From: Yarrowia lipolytica
Taxonomy: Eukaryota > Ascomycota > Dipodascomycetes > Dipodascales
Reading direction: 5' to 3'
NCBI RefSeq assembly: GCF_001761485.1
Contig: NC_090774.1
Span: 3,658,001 to 3,722,000 of the forward strand
Length of the DNA stretch: 64,000 bases
Shown here: piece by piece, positions 42,408-53,834 of the stretch
Position numbering within the stretch: position 1 is the first letter of the stretch
How the letters are laid out: each line of letters opens with the position of its first letter
Notes under the pieces: model-generated
Told to the model about the DNA's origin: nothing
Seen by the model: only the letters and a program-made list of their open reading frames with translations
Database searches by the model: none
Translations under genes and position numbers: made by a program

Positions 42408-43107
42408 AGAAAGAGGAAAAAACAACACAATCAAACAATTAGCATAATATAGGTGAAGTCTTTTATTGAACGCTCAGCTGCTGTAGCCGTAAGATGATAC
42501 TGGTAAGACTAACCGAACTCGTAGCTCGAGAGGCTCACCGAGGACAATTAGATTTTGTCCTATTTTTGATTTGGGTTCAAACATTTTGAGTCCTACGTAT
42601 GGATGATGCTTATCAGGACCCTGTCGCTCTCTCCTGAGCGAAAATTTGCATTTGTTTCTGAGATCAATTGCCTCATGGGGGGTTATGTATCGTTCCTTGT
42701 TTCCTGTATCAGCCGCGACTGACATGCCAGACTCTTATCAAACAGTATTTCTGTAGCGTGTACATACTGTAGCTACTTGTACTTGTGGCTACGGTAATCG
42801 GAGATCTACACTCGTGGTTGCCGTGCAACATAAACTACAGTTTAGCTACTTGTACTGGAATTATAATACAGGACGAGTACCAACAGAAACCTCGTACTTG
42901 TACAGAGTTCACAGTAAGGCTCTCATAAAGCAAGCACTTCGAGACAGAAGAGCTTCTGATGTATCCTCTCTGATATCGCTAAAGCTACCGAATGGGAGGA
43001 GGGCTCTATCGTACACATTGTAACCGTATTATATCAACTCGTACTACAGTGTCTTGCACTACATACTCTCTGGCTCCAAGAATACCACCATATATTACCG
43101 TTAACGT
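42408..43107. other. Convergent 3' intergenic region
   Basis: 700 bp between MAM3 and DBP5. TAC-rich words cluster at 42760-42905 (TACATACTGTAGCTACTTGTAC). An 83-codon minus ORF at its left edge has no support. Confidence 0.55.
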
Positions 43108-44574
43108 CTATTTACCCTTGATGGCCTTCTTGATAATCTCCTCAACTTCATCAATGTCGTCGGTGGGAACCTGGGTAAGGGTCATACCGAGAGACTGCTG
43201 GATGGAGTCGAGAACCTCGAAGCTGGCCTCGTCGTGCACAAAGGAGATGGACACTCCGGATCGACCGAAGCGTCCGGTTCGTCCGATTCGGTGTAGGTAA
43301 GTCTCGGGATCGGGCTTACCGTTCTTGTCCGTGGGGAGATCGTAGTTAACGACCATGGAGACGGTGGCGATATCGATACCTCGGGCAATAACGTTGGTAG
43401 AAATGAGAACCTTAGATCGACCAAATCGGAAGTCATCCATGAGTCGGTCTCGCTCGTCAACAGACAGATCTGAGTGCAGCAGTGACACCTTGTGACCGTT
43501 CTTCGACATTCGCTGGTAGAGAGCGTTTGCGGTGGACCGCTGAGCGACGAAAATGACCGACGATGCAATTGTCAGCATGGAGTACAGCTCCTCCAGCATC
43601 TTGAACTTCTCCTCGCCATCCTCGCAGTCCATGTACAGTTGGGTGATGGCGTCCACGTTGAGCTCGTTGGCCTTGAGACGGATCTCGTTGGGGTTGGGGC
43701 ACATCTTGCCAGCCAAATCGAGCACAGACTCGGGGAAGGTGGCAGAAAACAGCACCACCTGGGTCGAGGAGGGCAGGTACTTCTTGATTCGAGCACAGGT
43801 GGAGCCCATAGAGGAGTCGACCATGTTGTCAGCCTCGTCCAGAACAAACACCTTGACATGCTTGGCATCAATCTGCTTCTTCTGTAGCAGACCTGCCACA
43901 GATCCAGGAGTTCCCACCAGGATCTGGGAGGTCACCTTCTGGCCCCGTTCGGTAGACTCAGGAACAATGAGATGTGTAGTGATATCGGTGAACTTCTTCA
44001 TCTCATCAACCACATCCAGGGTCTGACGAGCCAGCTCTCGAGAGGGAGCAAGACAAATGCACTGAACGGCCTTGAGATTGGGGTCCACTCGGCTCAGCAT
44101 GGTCAGCGAAAAGGCTCCTGTCTTACCGGTACCAGATTGAGACTGGCCGATCATGTTGTGAGGGGGGTCGGACAGCAGAAGAGGAAGAGCCTTCTCCTGG
44201 ATCTTGGAGGGCTTGTTGAACTTCATGGCGTACAGACCCTTGAGCAGGTTCTCGTCCAGCCCCAGATCCTCAAATCGCTTGGCAGAGTACAGGGGTGAAT
44301 TGGGGTCTGCCTGGAGATCGGCCAGCTTCACTCGCACTTCGTATTCCGTCTGGATCAAGTTGTTTTCCTCGGCATCCTCCTTGGACTCTTCCTTGGCGTC
44401 TTCCTTTTTGTCGTCCTCCTTGGCCACCTTCTTATCATCTTCATTAAGCTCCTCCTTGACATCCTTCTTATCATCCTCCTTCACCTCCTCGACCTTGGCC
44501 TCGGTGGCGGCGGCCTGGTTCTTTTCCTTCTGAAGCTCCAGCTTCTCAAGCATATCGGAAACCTGGTCACTCAT
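43108..44574 (-). CDS. DBP5: DEAD-box RNA helicase for mRNA export
   Basis: A 488-residue protein. An acidic/Lys-rich N-terminal extension (~20-70, EDDKK repeats) is followed by the helicase core: Q motif FEDLGLDENLLKGLYAMKFNKPSKIQ, motif I SQSGTGKT, Ia PSRELA, II DEAD (VLDEADNMVD), III SAT, V NVIARGID, VI HRIGRTGRFGR. The text is co-linear with Dbp5/DDX19, including HNMIGQSQSGTGKTGAFSLTML. Dbp5 sits at the cytoplasmic face of the nuclear pore, is activated by Gle1-InsP6 and remodels exported mRNPs, with an added role in translation termination. No intron is visible. Confidence 0.95.
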   Translation of the reverse strand: MSDQVSDMLEKLELQKEKNQAAATEAKVEEVKEDDKKDVKEELNEDDKKVAKEDDKKEDAKEESKEDAEENNLIQTEYEVRVKLADLQADPNSPLYSAKRFEDLGLDENLLKGLYAMKFNKPSKIQEKALPLLLSDPPHNMIGQSQSGTGKTGAFSLTMLSRVDPNLKAVQCICLAPSRELARQTLDVVDEMKKFTDITTHLIVPESTERGQKVTSQILVGTPGSVAGLLQKKQIDAKHVKVFVLDEADNMVDSSMGSTCARIKKYLPSSTQVVLFSATFPESVLDLAGKMCPNPNEIRLKANELNVDAITQLYMDCEDGEEKFKMLEELYSMLTIASSVIFVAQRSTANALYQRMSKNGHKVSLLHSDLSVDERDRLMDDFRFGRSKVLISTNVIARGIDIATVSMVVNYDLPTDKNGKPDPETYLHRIGRTGRFGRSGVSISFVHDEASFEVLDSIQQSLGMTLTQVPTDDIDEVEEIIKKAIKGK

Positions 44575-45456
44575 GTTGTTCGTGTGTTTGGTAGGTTGTG
44601 ATGTGTTGGTGTGCAGTGTTCAGATGGAGGGCTAATAAGTTTGTTGGATGCATGTCAATTTGGGGCTCATTTTTTGAAAAGTCGCTGAAATAAGCTCCAC
44701 ACCCACTCACTCCTCAAGGTGATGTGGTGAGCATGGAAGCACTGAGAATGACTGGCAACAAGCAGAAGGTGATTGGCGAGCTCTTGGAGACAAATAGTCA
44801 CGTGACTAGTTATATTGTCATTGATGACTAATCAGCTCCAACATTTTCTTGCACGTCACTCACTCGTAATGTTACCTCCTGTGAATTAATTCGTATCATT
44901 ACTGGAGTTCCTCCCAACCTTTGTCAAGTGTACATACTACCGTGTGAGTACAAGAGTAATTTATTGAGAAGCATGCTTCCGTAGATCCGCAAGACCAGAT
45001 GTTGAAAATTAGGAACATGAATACGAAATACGACGATTTTGGAGCTCATTTCTAATTCATGTCATCAACAGTCACCCTCAACATTCTTGTTGTCATAATC
45101 ACATCACCCCGGAGTAAGATCTAATACCAGAAGTTGGCTGGAGTCAACATGGACCTCGTGTCTGACGATGTCCTGTATTGTCGATCTTTGATAAGCTGTT
45201 GTAATAGTGATAGCTGCAACGGTAGACGAGAAGTGTTCACAAAGTCACATGCTAATATCAATACCACTCTGTCCGTCAAGATCACTCTGGTTCGACGTCA
45301 TTCTTCAATGTCAGTATCGTACCTCGGCTCCATATGCCCACACTGGCACTCTTACGGTCCTCATGCAACAACCCTGTAACAACGTGCCTTTTCTCACGCC
45401 AGTCAATTATCTACCTCTTCGACAACACTGGCGAAACAGCGTCTTTACAGACACTC
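44575..45456. other. Intergenic, divergent promoters
   Basis: 882 bp upstream of DBP5 and of the small membrane ORF. Short ORFs only. Confidence 0.45.
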
Positions 45457-45885
45457 ATGGAGGAGAACAGACCGCTCTCAGACCCCAGTTTCACGACCAT
45501 CACGTCTGAAAAACGGACCGCAAAACGGACAACAGCATCAAGCAGAGGTGGAGATGTAAGGGGGTCACTGCGGGACCAGCCAAGGTCGGCTCAGAGACGT
45601 CCAAAGTCGACAAAAATCAAAAGAGGGACGTTTCGGAGCACCCTGAAACCACCGCCATCTTCCTGGGTCCGGATCAGGCGCTTTTTTGTGTCGTTCGTGG
45701 ACTCCAACAGGAAGTTATCTCCCGGCCATCTTCCTCTACTGATTCTCGAGCTTATCCTGCTTCCCATAGTATTGCAGTTGGGACTTTTGGTGGTAGGGGT
45801 GTTAAGCGTACTAGCACTGCTTCTACTGCCTGTTTTCCTGTTGTTGCGAGCAACAGATTTCAAAGAGATCATGGCGGAGACATAG
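45457..45885 (+). CDS. Hypothetical small membrane protein
   Basis: A 142-residue frame from ATG 45457 (MEENRPLSDPSFTTIT). A very basic Ser/Arg/Lys-rich N-terminal half (~25-70) is followed by RIRRFFVSFVDSNRK. A long hydrophobic segment (LPLLILELILLPIVLQLGLLVVGVLSVLALLLLPVFLLL), long enough for two closely packed helices, precedes a short tail TDFKEIMAET. The charge pattern fits a membrane anchor with a cytosolic basic N-terminus. I do not recognise a family. The frame extends upstream to 45334 but without a better start. It could be a chance ORF, though the sharp basic/hydrophobic division argues for a gene. Confidence 0.4.
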   Translation: MEENRPLSDPSFTTITSEKRTAKRTTASSRGGDVRGSLRDQPRSAQRRPKSTKIKRGTFRSTLKPPPSSWVRIRRFFVSFVDSNRKLSPGHLPLLILELILLPIVLQLGLLVVGVLSVLALLLLPVFLLLRATDFKEIMAET

Positions 45886-46067
45886 AGAAGACACACATTA
45901 TTCGCATCATAAAACTACTAACATAATCAATGGACTACACAAACTATTCTATCGACTATTGTTGTCTTACCTATATCAGGCACTTCTGCCTCCAAATAGA
46001 GTTCCGCAGGTCCAAAATATCTTGACGAACATTACACCAACTTTTTCTATCACAACTAAACATCACA

Positions 46068-47611
<1,544 letters not shown>

Positions 47612-47922
47612 GGGTATAGGTAGATGTATGTATTGTATTGATATATTTAATTAGAGCTTGTGTTGTAGCCCTAAAGATATTCACAGTAGAACATGCGTTC
47701 TATACTGTAGTTACAGTTCATCTTGGTACAGTATGTACAGTATGTACAGATAGATTATAATAAGTGGACATTTGCGTATAATATCGGATTATGAGGGAAG
47801 GTATAGCGTACCTTCTCTCATATCGTACCGACCTCTCTCTACTCCTATTAACTACCAACCCACAACCTTTGTGCTTGCGGTTCCTTCAATCGTTCATCTA
47901 ATTATTGTTAATATATATCTGA
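47612..47922. other. Convergent 3' intergenic region
   Basis: 311 bp between RVB2 and VMA11; CAGTATGTACAGTATGTACAG direct repeats near 47730-47750. No gene. Confidence 0.5.
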
Positions 47923-49030
47923 CTAACCAGAGCCCTTGGTGTTGAGAATCAGGGCGATAATCATACCGTAGAGACCCAACACTTCAGCGAAAATGAGAAT
48001 CAGCACAATGCCGACAAACAGACGGGGCTGCAGCATGAAGTTTCGCACACCCTCGTCACCGACAATACCAATGGCGTAACCCGAGGCCAGGGCAGCGAAG
48101 CCTACCGAGAGACCACAGGCCAGATGCATGAAGCCGTTGAACAACGAGTAGTTTTCTGTGGGGGACAGCGAGCCGGCAATCAGTACAGACACCACGAGGC
48201 CGTAAACGGACAGAATACCACTCATGACGACGGGAATGAGAGACTTCATGATCAATTCAGGCTTGAACACACCGATACCGGCAATACCGATACCGGACTT
48301 GGCGGTTCCAATAGCGGCTCCGGCAGAGGACAGCACCATTGCTGCGCAGCATCTGTGTTAGTAGGAATGACGGAAAGGACCGAATGATTATGGGAGGAGT
48401 GGTAACAATATGAGAAGAAATACTTGCAACTTATGATAAAAGACGCTGGTGAAAACTTGACTGGAGCAGTCATTGATTACCCTCATACCCTCATAGGCTG
48501 AATACGACCTATCCTTGTACCTATCTGGCATGATAGAGCAGCAGTTGTAAGACAAAGGGGCATATCGTGTCACCAAACTGTCTTGCGATATCAACACAGT
48601 CCTATCCATGAATGAAAAAAGTCTCTGTTTTGACTTCATGGTGCATCCCTTCACACGGGCTTCACAATTGTCATAATGTTGCTGTTGTTGTTGTCGTTGC
48701 CGTTGTCGTTGCCGTTGTCGTAGCCATTATCATGACATGTGGTAGTCATTGACAAATGAGAGCACTGGTCTCATCAGAAACAAAACCACCACTCACAAGA
48801 GCCATCTCTACCTGGTTCAATTTCTTCACCGTTATTCCCAATATCGTCCATCATCGTCACCCTCACTAGTCGACGTGTGTCATCAACTAGTGGAGGGATA
48901 GTACCCCATAACAACTCACCCTGCAAAACCGAAGAACGGCGCATAATTCGGAGCATAGACATCCGATTCAGACCTGAGTTAGCGGCGTTCGAGCCGTGCG
49001 CATCCCCCTCCAAGAAAGCCCTACTCACAT
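47923..49030 (-). CDS. VMA11: V-ATPase proteolipid subunit c', 3 exons with a split start codon
   Basis: CDS is complement(join(47923..48352, 48920..48973, 49029..49030)), 161 residues. Exon 1 supplies only AT of the start codon. Intron 1 (55 nt, GTGAGTAGGG to CGCTAACTCAG) and intron 2 (567 nt, GTGAGTTGTT to CTACTAACACAG) flank exon 2. The spliced protein begins [44 protein letters not shown], which matches Vma11. Four transmembrane helices follow, including [26 protein letters not shown] with the proton-binding Glu. Subunit c' builds the V0 ring that acidifies the vacuole. [23 protein letters not shown] and the [16 protein letters not shown] loop are c'-specific compared with Vma3. Confidence 0.9.
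48665..48722. repeat. GTTGCC/GTTGTC imperfect repeat inside VMA11 intron 2
   Basis: A run of GTTGTC, GTTGCC and GTTGTT units. It lies in non-coding intron sequence. Confidence 0.65.
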
Positions 49031-49564
49031 TGTGTGTGTTGTCGATGAGTGACGGAGATGCAAAGTGAATTAAGTTCGAACACCCAACCTGGTGCTGCGT
49101 GGTGATACTATCGTGCAAGTATGCACACTTCATCGGTGATGGAATGTCAGGGGCGAGTACACTGTATACCTATACCTATTACTAGCCAATTTGTGAATTG
49201 AACATATGAAATTTGTTTACGCGAGCTCATGTCTCTTATCAAGGAAGATTGTTAACGCAGAACGTCTTGGTTGTATAAGCTGACTAAGCATGTTAGAAAG
49301 TGGTCTTGTATGATTAGGAGCAGTGATAGAGATCTGAATTGGTATCCATAAGTGATATCACAATCGTGTAGCATCTTTTTTTATATCCATTTTCATTGTA
49401 AAATGCCCAATGCTACGAAAAGAGAATCTTGAAAAGCGTGCCATTCAAGGTGAGGTTATAGCGACAACATAATACCCTGCTGAACTACTGGAACCGAGAT
49501 GGTCCATATACGCCTCTTGGGATAGCCAATAAATAAACATCAATGGTATTATACGCAACGGGCT
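49031..49564. other. Intergenic, VMA11 promoter side
   Basis: About 530 bp, AT-rich, without a supported gene. Confidence 0.5.
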
Positions 49565-50330
49565 TCAGTTATCCGCTTGTTTATCACACTCATGCATACT
49601 CCTCCTCATCAGTGTGTACCGACATTGACTCGGTCCTTCAACACATGGCCCATACCTCGACACTTGAAACATCTGTTGGAATGGTACCAATCTCTCAGAA
49701 CCGTAGGGTTTCTGTTTTGAACATCTTCCCGCTTCGTGGCTCAAGTTTTTGTTGGCTGAACGAACTCGCTTCAGCTGTCTTACCTTGTTCCGCCAGTACT
49801 GCTGATCTGGCTTCTGCACATTCGTCCAATAACTCGTCTCCTTGCCTTAGGTCTAACCGCTGAATAGCCTGTCAAGCTATATCTGACTTCAAGTAGTCGA
49901 ACAGACTCTCAGACGAATCTGCTGCATGTCCGTCTTGTCCTCCGAGAATCCATAACCAGGTGTAGACGGTGAGATATGAATGCAAGTCCTGGAATCGACG
50001 TGGCCTGAGGTTAGACTGCTCAACTATGGCAACTCGGCAGTAATTGGTGCCGTACAACTTCTAAAGCACCTGGTACCGTCATTGGAACAACGACTCTCGG
50101 CGCTCGTCCATGGTAGTTCCTTGAAAAGGTTCTCCGCACACTTGAAAGCTTCCACTTAGAAGCGAAACCGTCCACCGCCATATTCGCACGTTTTTCATAG
50201 TCATTGAGAATCTTCAGGAAACCCCACTTTTCTGTAAACGGTGGTACATTATCCCCACTGAAGTTGTATTTCTCCAGGGTCTCCTGCTGTTTCTTAGTGA
50301 ACTCTTGTTTCAGCAGGTTATCCTTCAACC
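49565..50330 (-). pseudogene. Broken coding-like segment of unknown origin
   Basis: Minus-strand translation gives protein-like pieces in different frames: KDNLLKQEFTKKQQETLEKY, then NFSGDNVPPFTEKWGFLKIL and an Arg-rich stretch; later AIQRLDLRQGDELLDECAEA. No single frame covers them. The composition (Lys/Glu/Gln, then Trp/Phe/Arg) is unlike the surrounding intergenic DNA. It may be a decayed transposable element or a decayed host gene. I cannot place it in a family, and no terminal repeats are visible around it. Confidence 0.35.
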
Positions 50331-51600
50331 CATACAGCCTTGAGCCATTGGACCTTCACAAGGCTCTGTCCATGAACTCCCCCTCCCCCCAACTATCCAG
50401 AGTCGATGTGTCCAATATCAGGTTCCAGAAATGATTTCTTTTCAATTTAGTCTTCACTTGGCGTTTCTGAAAGAGTCAATTCGGCGTCGGCTCCGTCGGC
50501 TCGGGTCTTTGTCAGGTTTCCATGCTGGTTACCTTCTCCTGTAATGACTTGAGTTGGTCCATCATGACCTACATCACCGATCTCTCCTCCGCATCCTCAG
50601 GCTCTTCAAAGTCAATGACAATCTGATTTCCCGGTGATTACGTCATTTCGGCAGTTTGTCGCTGGCCAGATCGACTTCTGTCATTGCTCTTTTCCCCGTG
50701 AGTTTCTGGTTACTCGAGTCATTGTGGCAGTGATATCTACAGCTCAGTTACAGGTGCACATGATGCAACGTGTACCCTTTCCAGGAAACCTACAGCAGTG
50801 GACTGCACTAAGGGGAAATAAGAGATACGGGAACTGTGGCTTGAAACTGGCAGATGAAGACAGAGGTTTAAAGTGCCCGGCTAAACAGATGTAGGTAAGT
50901 GGATAACCTGTTGAAATCACAACTATATCTGGGGGATGGCTCTCTTAAATCTAAGACACACTGTGCTTATCATATCCTTACGAGTATAGTTGAAGATAGT
51001 TCAAACCTCCCACTCTACTTCATCAATACTTACTCCAGAAACATCATATAGTTAAGCCTATTTCGGTGAAGCCAAGCCCATATATGACGATCCTGAAAAA
51101 CAATTGGGCTACAAGTGGCTAGCAAACAACCGGATAATACAGCCAAATACCGTTATCTCCGCTTAGCCGCTCATTATCTCCGCCCCTTTCTGCACACATT
51201 TGTCAGCCGCCTAAGAAGCTGGCACGGTACACGTACTTAAAGCCTATCTCACAAGTGTCAAGTGCAGCCGGATACGAGCAATGTTCGATGGTGGTTGGGT
51301 GGGGTGTTTTGATCGGGCAAAAGAGGACAACACATCGGAGTGTTTGAGAGTAATAATTAGGCGAGAAGGTCGCAAAATAAGTACATCACGTGAGTGCGAC
51401 TAGATTAAGATACGATTTTCCTTTATATCTCTTCTCTAAACCCGATTTATAAACCATTACTGTCTACTGCTTTTCTCCAAGCACACCCCACCATGGACTG
51501 AACTCTGATTAAATGTACGCATGCATATAAGGTGAGTATAAAGATGGGGGGAGATCCAGGAACAGCAACTCCACGTACTTTTTACACTCACAAAAACACA
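50331..51600. other. Intergenic, no gene seen
   Basis: 1.27 kb. The left part (to ~50600) may continue the broken segment. The right part is the promoter of the GST-like gene. A GTGAGT word at 51532 lies just upstream of its start but has no CTAAC-CAG acceptor before the ATG. Confidence 0.45.
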
Positions 51601-52614
51601 ATGGCTCCAACAGTCACCTTTTTCCACTACAATGAGTCGCCCGTGGCCAACCGAACCCGGATTTTCCTCAACTTCAAGAAGATTCCCTATGTTTCCCTTC
51701 TTCAACGACTAGTGCTACCTCGACCCGACCTTCAGAAGCTGGGTATCAACTACCGACGAATTCCTCTGTGTGCCATTGGATCCGATGTGGTTGTCGAGGC
51801 CTCTCTCATCATGAGCGAGCTGGAGACCCACTTCTTCCCTGCTCCCGAGTACTTCAACGCCAATCTGGTCACCGAGGGAGTGTTCAAGACCACCAACGAC
51901 CAGGTGGCCATGACTCGATTCGGACTGGCCGTGACCAACCTATTCCCTCCCGAGTTTTCAGCCGCCGCCATGCCCGAGTTTGCCAAGGATCGAGAAGACT
52001 TTCTGTCAGCCAAGATCGGAGGAAACGTGGACGAGACGATCAAGAACCAGGCCAAGATTGAGATGCAGCAACTGGCCGACACCATTGAGAACTTTCATCT
52101 CCGAGACGGCCGAGACTATCTTCTGGGTAGTGAATTTTCGGCTGCCGACGCCGAGTACGCCTGGATCCCTCTCTTCCTCATCTTCATTGGAGGCCTTGAG
52201 CAGGCCGGAGTGACTGCCGAGGCATTCCCAAAGTTCTTTGCTTGGATCGATCGAGTCCAGGACAAGGTTGAGGACCTCAAGGACTCCAACCCCAACATCA
52301 CCGAGGAGCCCCACAACGAGGCCGTGGCCAGAATCATCAAGGGAGGTAACGCTGGCGACTTCCCTCTGTCCAAGCTGCTGAAGCACGACGAGAACAACAT
52401 TCTTGGAATCAAGCAGGGTGAGGTTGTGAGCGTGGTTCCTCTTGACACCGGTAAGAACCACCCCACCAAGGGCTCTGTTGTCGGGATTGACCGATACAAG
52501 ATTGTCATCGAGGTGCCTTCTCCTGGCAGTGAAAAGGACGGTATCGAGAGTGGAAAGGTCAGAGTACACTTCCCTCTCAAGGGATACAAGGTCCAGAAGG
52601 AAAGCAAGCTTTAG
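51601..52614 (+). CDS. Glutathione S-transferase-like protein with C-terminal extension
   Basis: A 337-residue protein from ATG 51601 (MAPTVTFFHYNESPVANRTRIFL). Residues 1-~85 are a thioredoxin-like GST N-domain (PVANRTRIFLNFKKIPYVSL; YRRIPLCAIGSDVVVEASLIMSELE, where the cis-Pro region reads RRIPLCAIG). Residues ~100-230 are a helical GST C-domain (GRDYLLGSEFSAADAEYAWIPLF matches the family's DxLTxAD region). The last ~90 residues (NNILGIKQGEVVSVVPLDTGK...) form an unusual beta-rich extension. This resembles uncharacterised fungal GST-like proteins. The usual catalytic Tyr/Ser/Cys near residue 7-15 is uncertain, so activity is not assured. The frame continues 23 codons upstream, but MAPTVTFF fits the fold start. 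Confidence 0.75.
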   Translation: MAPTVTFFHYNESPVANRTRIFLNFKKIPYVSLLQRLVLPRPDLQKLGINYRRIPLCAIGSDVVVEASLIMSELETHFFPAPEYFNANLVTEGVFKTTNDQVAMTRFGLAVTNLFPPEFSAAAMPEFAKDREDFLSAKIGGNVDETIKNQAKIEMQQLADTIENFHLRDGRDYLLGSEFSAADAEYAWIPLFLIFIGGLEQAGVTAEAFPKFFAWIDRVQDKVEDLKDSNPNITEEPHNEAVARIIKGGNAGDFPLSKLLKHDENNILGIKQGEVVSVVPLDTGKNHPTKGSVVGIDRYKIVIEVPSPGSEKDGIESGKVRVHFPLKGYKVQKESKL

Positions 52615-52850
52615 AAGGTGGATTAAATGCGCGAATATAATATGATGGTGGATGTTACAATCAGATGAATAAATCCTTAGTACCCGAGTCCGAGGCATCT
52701 GAGTTACTGTACTTATAGTGCCCTAAGTCTTCCACCTCGCCTCCAAATCGTTTAGTTACGATGATAGTCATAATTCATTCATACATACAATATATACATC
52801 CATCATGGCTCGTTAGTAGATCAGATATGATACGTTGTCATGGTGAGTTC

Positions 52851-53834
52851 TTAGAAACCCCTCTTTGCTAAACCATCACAAATATGCAAATAAAATGCCA
52901 GAGCATTGAAACTGGGTCTCTGGCCTGAAAGTCGATACCAATGGTACCGTATTCGGTTGGTCCAGTTGATGAGATCCAGATGGTCGCAGTTGTTGATTGT
53001 ACCGAGATAAGTACCCCACTGAGCGGACTTGACACTCACCAATCCATCACTAGGACCTTCATAGTGATCAATGATCTTCCAGGAAGGGTAGAAGACATTG
53101 TACCAGTGAGGGAAGTACTGCGCACCATATGAGTAGTAAGCGACATCAGGATCGTTCTGGGTGGTCTTGTTAAACTCCTTCAAGTACGTGGTAGTCAACT
53201 GTTTGAATCCGTCGGGGTTCTGGACTCCTAGAGTCTCCAGAATGGTGTATAGCCGGTCCACATTCTTGTCTCCAAGTTCATCAAAGCACCAGTCTGCGAA
53301 AGAGGTTCCATGATGAGGAGTAGCTATAGTGGTGAGAGAGGCTACTTTGAAGGGTAGGTCTTTGGCTAGGTTGTGGATCAAATACCGCGAATCCAGCCCG
53401 CCCATGCTGTGAGCAATTAGATTCACTTTGGGCTCTTCCTTGTCCTGCTGGCTCTTCTTCTCCGTGTCCTTTTTCCAAGGAGCATCATGCAAAATTTGAG
53501 TGAGCGACCCAGCAAGCGTTTCAGCCCGCTCCTTGATACTGCTCACTGGAGGCACCGCTGTGGTGATGACTGTAGCTCCTGCACCCTCCAGACTCTCCTT
53601 GATGCCTCCCCAGTACTCGTATGTTGGAAGCACGGGCAGATGAGTGTCGATCTCATTAAATCCACACAGTCCATGGCACAGAACCACTGGCCATTTTGGA
53701 GCATTGTATTTGTCTCTGAGAGTGGCAAAATCGTTCTCTATGATTCGGGGTTCCGAGAGACGCAGCGAGGTCGTGTGCAGTGGTCGGAGTAGGTTCGGCC
53801 CCAGCCTGTGTCGTATCGGCCTCATGGCGAGCAT
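52851..53834 (-). CDS. TGL2: Mitochondrial triacylglycerol lipase
   Basis: A 327-residue alpha/beta hydrolase, the same length as S. cerevisiae Tgl2 (326) when started at MLAMRPIRHRLGPNLLRPLHTTSLRL, a good mitochondrial presequence (Arg-rich, no acids). The open frame runs 42 codons upstream but with non-conserved sequence. Oxyanion region PVVLCHGLCGFNEI, nucleophile LIAHSMGGLDSRYLI (Ser of GxSxG, here AHSMGG), TIATPHHGTSFADW, catalytic Asp in EGPSDGLVSVKSAQWG and catalytic His in NCDHLDLINW are all present. Tgl2 hydrolyses short- and medium-chain glycerides in mitochondria. It ends 237 bp from the convergent GST-like gene. Confidence 0.85.
   Translation of the reverse strand: MLAMRPIRHRLGPNLLRPLHTTSLRLSEPRIIENDFATLRDKYNAPKWPVVLCHGLCGFNEIDTHLPVLPTYEYWGGIKESLEGAGATVITTAVPPVSSIKERAETLAGSLTQILHDAPWKKDTEKKSQQDKEEPKVNLIAHSMGGLDSRYLIHNLAKDLPFKVASLTTIATPHHGTSFADWCFDELGDKNVDRLYTILETLGVQNPDGFKQLTTTYLKEFNKTTQNDPDVAYYSYGAQYFPHWYNVFYPSWKIIDHYEGPSDGLVSVKSAQWGTYLGTINNCDHLDLINWTNRIRYHWYRLSGQRPSFNALAFYLHICDGLAKRGF

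Noticed and set aside
52839-52850. ATG followed by GTGAGT on the plus strand, as in RVB2
   Set aside because: It lies against the 3' end of TGL2 and no acceptor or conserved exon follows.
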